Shown here piece after piece: positions 45,917-54,339 of a stretch of DNA of 64,000 bases. This stretch comes from Bdellovibrionales bacterium (GTDB lineage Bacteria > Bdellovibrionota > Bdellovibrionia > Bdellovibrionales > UBA1609). The notes beneath the pieces were generated by a model. It was given only the letters and a program-made list of their open reading frames with translations. It ran no database searches and was not told the origin of the DNA. Position numbers and translations under genes: made by a program. Every line of letters starts with the position of its first letter. The first letter of the stretch is position 1. The stretch is taken from assembly GCA_016716765.1 (NCBI GenBank), contig JADJVA010000025.1:186001-250000 (forward strand). Reading direction: 5' to 3'.

Positions 45917-46791
45917 TGACTAGAGTTTTTATTGTTTTTTTGACGGCGAGGCTTATTTGGCTCGCCGTTTTAGTTTCAATTGATAGGAGCGCGATCGCTC
46001 TGAACCTCGGAGAAGGCCTTTCAGTAAAGCAGATGGTTGATCAAACTCGTGCGATGTCTCTTCGGGGAGAACGTTTTCAAGCTCAGAACCAGCTCGTTTT
46101 CGCACTCAATAATTCAAAGATTTCTATGAGAGAGAGGGCGATTGTCAAAGTGGCTTTGAACGAGCTTTCAAGACAATTTTTCAGCGACAGGGCCTTGGCA
46201 ATCTTTGAATTGGGAGAATCCAACCTCTATGCCAAAAGAAACAGAGAAGCCCTGGAAAGATATCGAGAAGCACAGGACCTGGAGCCAGAAAATACAACTA
46301 TTTTTTCAGCAAGGGTAAGGGCTCTCTTGGCACAGGGAGACTGTGCTGAAGCCGAGAAGTTAGCAGCACAGTCCATAGCTTTGCAGCCCTATGATGAATT
46401 GGTGAAACTCATTCAACTGAGATCACAAATTTGTACGGGGCAGAGCACTCTGTTCCAAAAAAGATGGGATTCGGAACTGAGTGACTTGGAAAAAAATTAT
46501 GGACAAGCTGTTGCGTGGTTCAGAATTTTAGCTGCACACCATAGATCAAAGCTTTCGATTAAGTCCTTACGTCAGATATCTGTGGAACATCCAGACTTTC
46601 CCGAGCCACGTTACTATCTGTTTCTTCAGGCAACGGATCCTCACGAGAAGAGGATGCGAGGGGAAGAATATGTGAGCCTATGTAAAAAGAGTGACCATTT
46701 GGTGCGCCGACGATTTATCTATGAGCCTCAAATGTGCGAGCATGTTCAGACCGTAGAGGATATTCTTGCCAAGGGAGACCCGAACAGATGA
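45913..46791 (+). CDS. Exported TPR-repeat protein
   Basis: The 292-residue product has an N-terminal hydrophobic segment (signal peptide or anchor, about residues 5-30) followed by helix-turn-helix pairs typical of tetratricopeptide repeats (ALAIFELGESNLYAKRNREA, YREAQDLEPEN, ALLAQGDCAEAEKLAAQSIA). It probably acts as a scaffold in the envelope. The start overlaps the preceding gene by 4 bases and the end overlaps the LptM-like gene by 4, so all three and dapA-dapB probably form one operon. Confidence 0.8.
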   Translation: MMTRVFIVFLTARLIWLAVLVSIDRSAIALNLGEGLSVKQMVDQTRAMSLRGERFQAQNQLVFALNNSKISMRERAIVKVALNELSRQFFSDRALAIFELGESNLYAKRNREALERYREAQDLEPENTTIFSARVRALLAQGDCAEAEKLAAQSIALQPYDELVKLIQLRSQICTGQSTLFQKRWDSELSDLEKNYGQAVAWFRILAAHHRSKLSIKSLRQISVEHPDFPEPRYYLFLQATDPHEKRMRGEEYVSLCKKSDHLVRRRFIYEPQMCEHVQTVEDILAKGDPNR

Positions 46792-47015
46792 GTCCATTTC
46801 AAGGTCTGCCCTTTTTGATCTTTGCAATATTGTCTGCCTGCATTTTTGGATGTGGGGTCAAGGGCGATCCGCTTCCTCCAGAGAGGCCTGTGGAGTTGGG
46901 AAGAGGGAAACCGTCCTATATTCGAGCAACAGAGGGAATGAATTACCCCGGCTTGTCTCCTATAAATAGGGAAAAAAATCAGTCTGAAGAGGAGGAAGAA
47001 GATGAAACCCGATAG
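46788..47015 (+). CDS. Small LptM-like lipoprotein
   Basis: I start at ATG 46788, giving 75 residues and an ATGA overlap with the previous gene. A hydrophobic signal is followed by IFGCGVKGDPLPP, with Cys22 the likely lipidated residue. CG-x-KG-x-P-x-PP closely resembles the start of mature LptM (YifL), the small lipoprotein that helps mature the LPS translocon LptD in E. coli. yifL there lies beside dapF; here the gene precedes dapA and dapB. The rest is polar with an acidic end. The identity is plausible, not proven. Confidence 0.7.
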   Translation: MSPFQGLPFLIFAILSACIFGCGVKGDPLPPERPVELGRGKPSYIRATEGMNYPGLSPINREKNQSEEEEEDETR

Positions 47016-47886
47016 TTTTTGTGGGGTTGTGACGGCTTTGGTGACACCTTTTAAGAACGGAGCAGTGGATTTTTCTTCTTTAAGAAAGATTGTTCATCAT
47101 CAAATTAAAAATGGAATATTCAAATTTATAGTGAATGGGACGACTGCAGAAAGTCCAACTCTCGATCATCATGAGGTGAAAGAAATTTATCGATTTGTGA
47201 GAAATGAGGTTGGTGAAAAATCCATCATTGTCGTGGGGACTGGTTCCAATTGCACACGTAAAACGATTGAATTTTCGAAGGAGGCCGAATCCTGGGGTGC
47301 GGATGGCTTGCTCGTCGTAACACCCTATTATAACAAGCCACCGCAAGAAGGACTTGTTGCACATTTTTCAGCTGTGGCTCAAGCGGTTAGTATTCCTCTC
47401 ATTCTTTATAATGTGCCGAGCAGGACAATTACGGCGATGACCTTGGAAACAGTGAGTTCCTTATCCAAAATAGAAAATATTATTGGAGTGAAGGAAGCCA
47501 GCGGAGATATTGAATTGGGTCGCCAAATTTTGAAAAAGTGCGCAAAGGGTTTTTTTGTTACATCGGGCGATGATTTTTCCTGTTTGGAGTTAGCGGTAGA
47601 GGGTGGAAGGGGAGTTATCTCAGTTGTTTCTCATCTTATTCCGGCAGAATTAATAGCGATGATGAATGCTGCCGTTGAAGGTGATACCAGAGTTAAAGAG
47701 AGTTTTTTGAAATATTCTGGACTATTAAAGGCACTTTACTCAGAAAGCAATCCAATCGGAGTAAAAATGGCCCTTTTTAAAATGGGAATCATTGAGTCTC
47801 CTGAAATGAGACTTCCCTTGGTAGCCATGAGTTCGCCTGCAACCGCAGATCTTGTTGAAGAGATGAAAAACTTGGGGTTGGTTTGA
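47002..47886 (+). CDS. dapA: 4-hydroxy-tetrahydrodipicolinate synthase
   Basis: DapA condenses pyruvate with aspartate semialdehyde, the first step of the diaminopimelate/lysine branch. The 294-residue product has GTTAESPTL (Thr47-Thr48), Tyr136 (LYNVPSRT) and the Schiff-base Lys164 (IGVKEASGD). Its start overlaps the LptM-like gene by 14 bases, and dapB begins on its stop codon. Confidence 0.96.
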   Translation: MKPDSFCGVVTALVTPFKNGAVDFSSLRKIVHHQIKNGIFKFIVNGTTAESPTLDHHEVKEIYRFVRNEVGEKSIIVVGTGSNCTRKTIEFSKEAESWGADGLLVVTPYYNKPPQEGLVAHFSAVAQAVSIPLILYNVPSRTITAMTLETVSSLSKIENIIGVKEASGDIELGRQILKKCAKGFFVTSGDDFSCLELAVEGGRGVISVVSHLIPAELIAMMNAAVEGDTRVKESFLKYSGLLKALYSESNPIGVKMALFKMGIIESPEMRLPLVAMSSPATADLVEEMKNLGLV

Positions 47887-48584
47887 TGTCTAAGAAAAAA
47901 GTTTTAGTTACTGGTTCACGAGGGAGAATGGGCCAGGAAATTCTCTCCTTGTTGAAGGAAAATAGTCTTTTGGAGCTAGGCTATGAATTGGACAGACAAA
48001 CGGATAAATCGTGCTTTCCTCCGCTTCTGGATGTTGACGTTGTGATTGATTTTTCGTCTTTGGAATTATTCAGGGAAGGCCTCTCGTGGTCAGTTCAAAA
48101 TGGGGTGCCTTTTGTCAGTGGTACCACCGGACTTAGCGCTCAAGATTATCGAGAACTTGATAGAGCTGCTTGTTCTATTCCGGTTCTATGGTCCGCAAAT
48201 ATGAGTCTTGGTGTAAATGTTCTTCTTGAATTATTGGGAAAGATGCGAGCATTGAGTGCCTATGATTTTCAGGTAGAGGAATTTCATCACAATAAAAAAC
48301 TTGATAAACCGAGTGGAACGGCTGTCATGATTCAGGACAAGCTAGAGAAAACCTTAGGCAGAAAAGTGCCCGAGCCTTTGTCGGGAAGAGGCGGCGGAAT
48401 ATTTGGTATTCACAAGGTTTGGGTCATGGCTGAGGAAGAACTTTTGGTATTTGAACATACCGCCCTGAATCGGCGAATTTTTGCGCGAGGAGCAATAAGT
48501 TGTGCCTCCTGGTTGCTAAATCAGAAGGCTGGTTTGTATGGGGTTAGCGATATGTTGGGATTGCGGGAAACGGCAGGAAAATGA
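47886..48584 (+). CDS. dapB: 4-hydroxy-tetrahydrodipicolinate reductase
   Basis: DapB reduces the DapA product with NAD(P)H. ATG at 47886 overlaps the dapA stop (TGATG). The 232-residue product has GSRGRMGQEI (nucleotide binding), SGTTGLS, SANMSLGVNVL and the signature EFHHNKKLDKPSGTA. It is slightly shorter than E. coli DapB (273) in the N-terminal half. It pairs with dapA as one pathway unit. Confidence 0.95.
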   Translation: MSKKKVLVTGSRGRMGQEILSLLKENSLLELGYELDRQTDKSCFPPLLDVDVVIDFSSLELFREGLSWSVQNGVPFVSGTTGLSAQDYRELDRAACSIPVLWSANMSLGVNVLLELLGKMRALSAYDFQVEEFHHNKKLDKPSGTAVMIQDKLEKTLGRKVPEPLSGRGGGIFGIHKVWVMAEEELLVFEHTALNRRIFARGAISCASWLLNQKAGLYGVSDMLGLRETAGK

Positions 48585-49114
48585 TTGAGGAACTTCATCG
48601 AGCATTACTAGGGATAAGGGTGTTTTCCTCAGAGGGCTCCCTCTTGATGCAGAAGATCGTCGTGGAGTTAAGGACTGAGGCCGAGGTTTTGTCGTCCTCA
48701 TCAATTTACAGGGTTTCGGGTGAAATCAATCACCCTGATCATGTCCATGAACTTAAGCGCGTGGAAAAATTTGATGGTTTAGCCGCTGTTCTTTTGGCAT
48801 CTACGACGCAGGAGCCTAAGGCTCTGCTGAACTTTTTGCGGGAAATCGAAGTCAAATACCGCAGTGAAGTTTTACGGAGAAGTGTGAGTCTCAATTTACT
48901 GGCATTTGATGACGAGGCCGTCATGACTCCTGAACTCACTTTGCCTCATCCCGAACTTCATCGCCGCCCAGAATTTGTTTTGCTGTCAGCTGAGGTTTGG
49001 GGAGACTATTTTCATCCGGTCTTGAGGGAAAACCTCTACACTTTAACGCGAAAGTTTCATGACGAACAATGGGGCAGGTTTTACGCACAAGGGAAAACCC
49101 TTCTTGATTTTTGA
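48581..49114 (+). CDS. Degenerate FolK-like (HPPK fold) protein
   Basis: The 177-residue product can be aligned with 6-hydroxymethyl-7,8-dihydropterin pyrophosphokinase over most of its length: SSSSIYRVSG (family SSLYRT), a long helix ending in IEVKYR, and PELTLPHPELHRRPEFVLL (family LxLPHP..xxRxFVLxPL). But the usual RWGPRxLDLDL is replaced by LRRSVSLNLLAF, so both magnesium aspartates are Ser and Asn, and the N-terminal GSN loop is missing. It is therefore probably not an active folate enzyme. It overlaps dapB by 4 bases. Confidence 0.6.
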   Translation: MIEELHRALLGIRVFSSEGSLLMQKIVVELRTEAEVLSSSSIYRVSGEINHPDHVHELKRVEKFDGLAAVLLASTTQEPKALLNFLREIEVKYRSEVLRRSVSLNLLAFDDEAVMTPELTLPHPELHRRPEFVLLSAEVWGDYFHPVLRENLYTLTRKFHDEQWGRFYAQGKTLLDF

Positions 49115-49166
49115 ATTAAGGAGCCTTAAATGTTAGCCCAATGAATCGCTTCTGAAGGAGAATGGA

Positions 49167-49808
49167 ATGAAATTTTTTATTGATACTGCAATGATTGATG
49201 AAATTCGAGAGGCGAATAAGCGTGGTCTCGTTGATGGAGTCACGACAAATCCCACCTTGGTCGCAAAGACCGGTAAGCCACACAGCGTGGTTATCAGGGA
49301 GATCTGTCAGGAGGTCGATGGATTGGTGTCGGCTGAGGTCCTTTCTCTTGAGGCAAATGAGATGTACAGAGAAGGAGTTGAGCTAGCCAAGATTCATGAC
49401 AATGTCGTTGTGAAAGTGCCAATGTGCGATGAGGGATTGATCGCAGTTAGACGCTTCGCGGCGGAAGGAATTAAGACAAATGTAACTCTGGTTTTTTCGC
49501 CTTTGCAAGCCTTACTTGTGGCTAAGGCGGGGGCAACTTTGGTTTCTCCGTTTGTGGGCAGACTTGACGATGTCAGCCAGGATGGAATGGAGCTTATCGG
49601 CCAGATGAGGCAAATCTTTCAGAACTATAGTTTTGATACGCAGATATTAGTAGCTAGTATACGTCATCCTATTCATATTTTTGAATCAGCGATGATCGGT
49701 GCTGATATTGTCACAGTGCCTTTCAAGGTTATCCAGCAACTGACGAAACATCCACTTACGGACAAGGGAATTGAGCAGTTTTTGAAGGATGCGAAAGGTA
49801 TAGCGTAA
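49167..49808 (+). CDS. tal: Transaldolase (short TalC/FSA-type)
   Basis: The 213-residue product matches the small transaldolase / fructose-6-phosphate aldolase family of the pentose phosphate pathway. It has MKFFIDTAMIDEIREAN, GVTTNPTLVAKTG, the Schiff-base Lys83 (VVVKVPM) and SPFVGRLDD. AAGGAGAATGG precedes the ATG. Sequence alone does not separate transaldolase from fructose-6-phosphate aldolase activity. Confidence 0.94.
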   Translation: MKFFIDTAMIDEIREANKRGLVDGVTTNPTLVAKTGKPHSVVIREICQEVDGLVSAEVLSLEANEMYREGVELAKIHDNVVVKVPMCDEGLIAVRRFAAEGIKTNVTLVFSPLQALLVAKAGATLVSPFVGRLDDVSQDGMELIGQMRQIFQNYSFDTQILVASIRHPIHIFESAMIGADIVTVPFKVIQQLTKHPLTDKGIEQFLKDAKGIA

Positions 49809-49821
49809 ACGATTGAATATA

Positions 49822-50262
49822 ATGCGGCTGACCCTATCTTTTGTCTTTTGCGTCCTCCTGAGTTGCACTCACGGAGGACTTCGTCTCGATGAGTTGGATC
49901 AACCGCTGGCTGATATTGAAAGGGCGGTGCTTGATTCTTTGCCGGTTGGGAAAAGAGAGGTCAGTCTCAATGGCCGCGAGTTTTTTTCAGACTATTTTGT
50001 GGTTGTTGAAAAGAAGGCCAGAGCTGCTGGGCGTACGAATGTAAGATATTATGCCCACGTTTATGTCCTTGGGGACCGGCGTCCCTACTCGGTTGAGGGA
50101 GTTATTAGAAAGCAGGTTCGTGAATCTTCGACGCTAGGCCCAGAGTATGAAGAGGCGGGAGTCGATGACTATCTGACAGTCGTCTTGGTAAAAAAAATTA
50201 AGGCCGCGCTCTCTAAAGGTCGAGTGGATCGTAATGTAATTGACGATTTTCGAGTATTTTAA
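49822..50262 (+). CDS. Small predicted lipoprotein
   Basis: I do not recognise a family. The 146-residue product has a signal peptide with lipobox VLLSC (Cys at about residue 15 from ATG 49822). The mature part has mixed alpha/beta character (FFSDYFVVVEKKARAAG, then YYAHVYVLGDRRPYSVEGVI). TTG at 49813 is an alternative start. It follows transaldolase by a few bases and probably shares its transcript. Confidence 0.72.
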   Translation: MRLTLSFVFCVLLSCTHGGLRLDELDQPLADIERAVLDSLPVGKREVSLNGREFFSDYFVVVEKKARAAGRTNVRYYAHVYVLGDRRPYSVEGVIRKQVRESSTLGPEYEEAGVDDYLTVVLVKKIKAALSKGRVDRNVIDDFRVF

Positions 50263-50321
50263 GATAATTAACTCTCAGTACCTTAATCTTCGTGGTGGCG
50301 TCAGCTCGGGATTGTGTAAAG

Positions 50322-52613
50322 GTGAAAAAAAGAGGATTTCGAAAGAATCAGCCCATTTGGCCAATTTTCCTGATGGTGGCCTTATGCATTCAATTATGGT
50401 CCCAAAAGCTTTCCTATATTGATTTTCGTTCGATGCCAAATTCCTCATTGGTGATTGGGCAAGCAAAGATTTCGCCGGCCTGGGCTGCATTTGAAGACAG
50501 TCGAAGTACCTGGGTGCAAACAGAAGACAATTTGTCAGTGCCGAAAGAGAAAGGAATACTGATCTCTTCTGGAACAAGAACACTGACGTACGAGCAGTTA
50601 TCAGTTGAGATCAATAGGCCGCCCCACAGTTCAAAAGAAAAGAAGCCATCGAGATTGCCAAAAGATCCTCAGATCACTCTTCTTAATGGCATTGTTATCA
50701 GCCAAAAGGATGTTTTGATCGACTCAGATTCAAGGCCAAGAGTTCAAATTTCGAGCATAGATTTAGATGCTTCGCCGATGCTGAAGATCGCAGAAGGGGG
50801 CGGGCGTGGAGATTCATTTCTCACCAGGATGGGTCAAGGATATCTGTCCCCAGCCCCAGCCATTGAAGAAATGTCGGACCTGCAGAAAAAAGCTCAGGAG
50901 CTTGTTTCGGGCGAGCTGAAGCGCCGCGAAGAGGAGAGTCAGCGCCCTCGGCTTGTGCCAACAGAATCGGGCGGTGCAATAATAGTTGCCAAATCATCTG
51001 ACTCAGACAATGGGAACACGTCAAGCTTTTGGATGTCTCCAAGTGAAAGACGTGGGCATGATTTGGCCAAACAACCCCTCAAGCCTGATCCCGGCGAGCC
51101 CGTATTGGCTGCGGTAACTCTGTTGACCCCTGATCTTGCGGAGAGAAATCAGAACTTCCTTCTGTCTGGTCGGTTCAATCTTTCTGGTGGGCTTGCTTAT
51201 GTAGCGGGAGCGATGCGATTTGAATTGGTGCATTACTTGTATGACGTGCCTGTGGCTCAGGGCGTGATATGGGAGGACGAAGCAAAATTTGAAATTGCAG
51301 TCAAGGAGCTCAAAGGAGAATTGTCTCTTCGTCTTGTCGATCATGAGGGTCAGATTTTGGGGATTGGAACTCTTCAGCTTCATACTTTGAGTTTACCTCC
51401 AACAAATCAGATCAAGATCAGCAATATTAACATTCCTGTTATACCCGCTCCGCTCGGCGCAAAAATTGAGATTGTCTCAGCGTATTCGATTGGAACGGAT
51501 GCACTGATTCCCTTACCCAAAGCAAAGGTTGAGATTCAGGGACTCAATAGAACTTACAATAGTGATCGGCGTGGACTAGTAGAGGACTCTGATTTTTTGC
51601 CTGGGTCTAGTTTTTTGCTTCGTGCTCGCTTGAAGAACTTTTGGGGAAGCCTCATGGTGGGTGCTAGCGGAGGGTCGCAGAGAATCCACTTGTTTCCGGT
51701 CAAAATGGTCGATGCGTTGTTGGGCCTGATAGCAAAAAATGAATTTGAGAGAAGAGATTTTCTGGAGAAGGCCATTGTGTGGGGTCGTGTGGTTCGAGAC
51801 GGACAGCCCGTAGCGGGTGCAGTCGTTGAGTTTGCTGGCGATGCAGAGGTGGCTCCAGTCTATTTCAATTCTATTTATATCCCAGATTCAAATTTAATTG
51901 GAACCAGTAGCAATGGTCTTTTTGCATTTGTAGGAATCGATTCTGGAATTCAGTCTGTGCGAGCTCGAATTGGTGGTGTTCCTCACCCAGCCAGGATTAT
52001 TCTTAGTGAAGGAAAATTTGTTTCAATTGTTGAATTAGAAACGGGAACTCCTGTTTCATCACTCATTAAAGTGACTTCTGCTCCGGAGCGAAAAAATCCA
52101 GCCTCGGCAGCTTTTTTGGTGATGGGCACAGAGAATGAACAGAGAGTAGAAAAGGAAACTATTCTGACCTTGCCCAGGAGCAATGACCTCACACTGGTTG
52201 AGGCAGATGGTGGAGAGGGAACTGAAATTGTGCGTCTTAACTTGGATGGAAGCAGGGCAGGAATTTCCGTTCCGATGATTCCGTCTCATTGGCTTGCTGA
52301 TTTGGCTATAAAAAAGCGGATTAACCTAGAGGGAGAAAAAGGGGTTGTTGTCGGGTTCGTAAACAACAAGGACTTCGAAGTGTTTATTGACGACAAGGAA
52401 CCCTATCTCCCTGAAAATAAGGTGTACTTTGATCGAGATGGACAAATATTGAGAGAAGGCCGGGGTAAGGCTGGAGGGGGCTTTGCCCTGTTCAATCTAC
52501 CAACTGGGTTTCGATCAGTTGTTATTGTACCGAGTGGTTCGGATAGAGTATTGAGCCGCATTGTTGTGGCTGAACCGGCCGTCACTAACCTTATTCCAGA
52601 AATAACTCTCTAA
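50322..52613 (+). CDS. Large envelope protein with carboxypeptidase-regulatory-like segments
   Basis: No named family recognised for the 763-residue product. One N-terminal hydrophobic helix (IWPIFLMVALCIQLW) looks like a signal anchor. Residues 45-260 are polar and proline-rich. The rest is beta-rich, with segments such as GRVVRDGQPVAGAVVEFAGD, then GTSSNGLFAFVGIDSGI, like carboxypeptidase-regulatory or Ig-like modules. I chose GTG at 50322 because it begins a normal basic n-region (MKKRGFRKNQ); GTG at 50292 is in frame. The stop overlaps that of the convergent mltD-like gene by 4 bases. Confidence 0.75.
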   Translation: MKKRGFRKNQPIWPIFLMVALCIQLWSQKLSYIDFRSMPNSSLVIGQAKISPAWAAFEDSRSTWVQTEDNLSVPKEKGILISSGTRTLTYEQLSVEINRPPHSSKEKKPSRLPKDPQITLLNGIVISQKDVLIDSDSRPRVQISSIDLDASPMLKIAEGGGRGDSFLTRMGQGYLSPAPAIEEMSDLQKKAQELVSGELKRREEESQRPRLVPTESGGAIIVAKSSDSDNGNTSSFWMSPSERRGHDLAKQPLKPDPGEPVLAAVTLLTPDLAERNQNFLLSGRFNLSGGLAYVAGAMRFELVHYLYDVPVAQGVIWEDEAKFEIAVKELKGELSLRLVDHEGQILGIGTLQLHTLSLPPTNQIKISNINIPVIPAPLGAKIEIVSAYSIGTDALIPLPKAKVEIQGLNRTYNSDRRGLVEDSDFLPGSSFLLRARLKNFWGSLMVGASGGSQRIHLFPVKMVDALLGLIAKNEFERRDFLEKAIVWGRVVRDGQPVAGAVVEFAGDAEVAPVYFNSIYIPDSNLIGTSSNGLFAFVGIDSGIQSVRARIGGVPHPARIILSEGKFVSIVELETGTPVSSLIKVTSAPERKNPASAAFLVMGTENEQRVEKETILTLPRSNDLTLVEADGGEGTEIVRLNLDGSRAGISVPMIPSHWLADLAIKKRINLEGEKGVVVGFVNNKDFEVFIDDKEPYLPENKVYFDRDGQILREGRGKAGGGFALFNLPTGFRSVVIVPSGSDRVLSRIVVAEPAVTNLIPEITL

Positions 52614-54226
52614 TTTTGGCCAACTTTGACGGAATTTGCTTTGGCTTGGGGAACAGAGTTCTCTTGGCCAACTTTTCTTTTGAGTTGGCTGCCAAATCCA
52701 GGAGGCAGGTGCAAATTAAAACCTCTCGGCAAAAGTGGATTGGACGCGGATGAGTTTCGAAGATCTAAGTTTAATTCAATGATGGCGTTAACTTCCAGTC
52801 CTGTTAGGGAGGCTATTCTTTTGAGACGAAGGGGATTCGCAATTTTTATGACTTCTCTTTCCAACAGATCGTCTTTAACTGCAAACGGAAAAATTTCATT
52901 GTGGTATTTTTCAGCGTAGAGCGCGGCCAAAAAGCAGGTATAGAAGTTCGAGGATGCAAACTTGAAACTTCCTCCGTGGTATTTGCGGATTATTGTCGCC
53001 AAATCTGAGGATTGTACTTTTCGCCGAGCCTTTAGAACTCCTCCGATGCCATGATTGTATCCTGTTACGGCGAGTGGCCAGCTCTTCAGTGCGTGAAAAT
53101 AGCTGCGAAGGATTCGAGCTGCGGCGAGAGTCGCTTTGAGGGGAGAATTTCTTTCGTCAATATCACTGGATATGTTGAGGTAGGCTTTCCCTGTGCGAGG
53201 CATAATCTGCCAAATACCGCTTGCTCCGACCTTTGACTGGGCCTTGACATTAAAACTGCTCTCCACGAACGGAAGTCGCGTTAAATCGGCGGGAAGCCCC
53301 TGAGCAGAAAAAATTTCTTCCATATAAGGAATATAACGCTGACTCCAGCGCAGACCTGAAACAAAAAAATCCATCTGACCAAGTTGTGAGCGAACATTTT
53401 GAGCAGCGAAGCGAAATGCTGAAGATCTATTTCCAGGAAGCTCATTGATGGCATCAAACAATGCTTGCTCTGACGGCGAAAGATGTCCAAATGAATTTGT
53501 TTTAGAGAGGCGTCGGAGAAGATGAATGATTTGCGCCTTTTCTTGGGACACATATTTTTGAGCACGTTCGCGTCTGAGCCACAATGGACCTTTTCCTTTG
53601 GCAACAATTTCTCGCGTATCGATAACCTTAAATACAATCCATGGATATCTCATGTGATGAATGATATGAACATTGGAATCGTAGCGTGTGTAAACATCAA
53701 ACCAAAATTGCGTGCGCTTAAAGAGACTCTCAGGAATGGTAAATTGAGCATCTACTCTATCTAACGGATCTTTGAGGGCATCAAGACGTTGAAATGGATT
53801 TGGATTTATCAGGGGGGAACTATTCTGTGAGCCAGTTTCGGAGAGATTGTGATCGGAAAGGAATTCCAACTCTCTGGGCCAAAGAGTAGAGTCCTTAAGA
53901 ATCTGCGGATCAATTTCATTGTTCGAGTCGTTCTCCGCGAGACTTTCAGCTATCTCATTTTGAGATGGTAAAGGCGACTCAGATTTATCAAATATCTGCG
54001 CCCAACTGTCTTGGAGCCAATCAGCTCCAGTTTCAATTTGGAGGCGAATAAATGAGTTCTCAGGTAGATTTAGAAATAGGACGAAAAGGAGGGACAAGAA
54101 ACCAATGAAAGAGAGAAAAAAAACTAAATAGGAAGCAATGAGAGTATGAACTTTTGGCCTGATCTTACTTTGGTTTTTGAGTGTAGACGACGACATGAGA
54201 GGCATACTGAGCAAGATTGGTGCCAA
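52610..54226 (-). CDS. MltD-like membrane-bound lytic transglycosylase
   Basis: This 538-residue protein should cut the glycan strands of peptidoglycan. It has an N-terminal membrane segment (about residues 30-52), a long region of unknown fold, and an SLT (GH23) domain with the catalytic Glu in LPFVESSFNVKAQSKVGASG, followed by IWQIMPRTGKAY and VTGYNHGIGG. A C-terminal LysM-like unit (LKRIASLTGLEVNAIIELN) follows, as in MltD. E. coli MltD is a lipoprotein, but no lipobox is seen here. Possible later starts lie at the next Mets. Confidence 0.88.
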   Translation of the reverse strand: MAPILLSMPLMSSSTLKNQSKIRPKVHTLIASYLVFFLSFIGFLSLLFVLFLNLPENSFIRLQIETGADWLQDSWAQIFDKSESPLPSQNEIAESLAENDSNNEIDPQILKDSTLWPRELEFLSDHNLSETGSQNSSPLINPNPFQRLDALKDPLDRVDAQFTIPESLFKRTQFWFDVYTRYDSNVHIIHHMRYPWIVFKVIDTREIVAKGKGPLWLRRERAQKYVSQEKAQIIHLLRRLSKTNSFGHLSPSEQALFDAINELPGNRSSAFRFAAQNVRSQLGQMDFFVSGLRWSQRYIPYMEEIFSAQGLPADLTRLPFVESSFNVKAQSKVGASGIWQIMPRTGKAYLNISSDIDERNSPLKATLAAARILRSYFHALKSWPLAVTGYNHGIGGVLKARRKVQSSDLATIIRKYHGGSFKFASSNFYTCFLAALYAEKYHNEIFPFAVKDDLLEREVIKIANPLRLKRIASLTGLEVNAIIELNLDLRNSSASNPLLPRGFNLHLPPGFGSQLKRKVGQENSVPQAKANSVKVGQN

Positions 54227-54339
54227 AAATAAATAAAAAACATCAATAATTTCAATATGTTGTGAATTGATGGTTTTGTAAGGGCCGAATTTTGTTAAAC
54301 ATACAGGCGCATTATTGAGCGCAGAGGCATGAAACGTCG

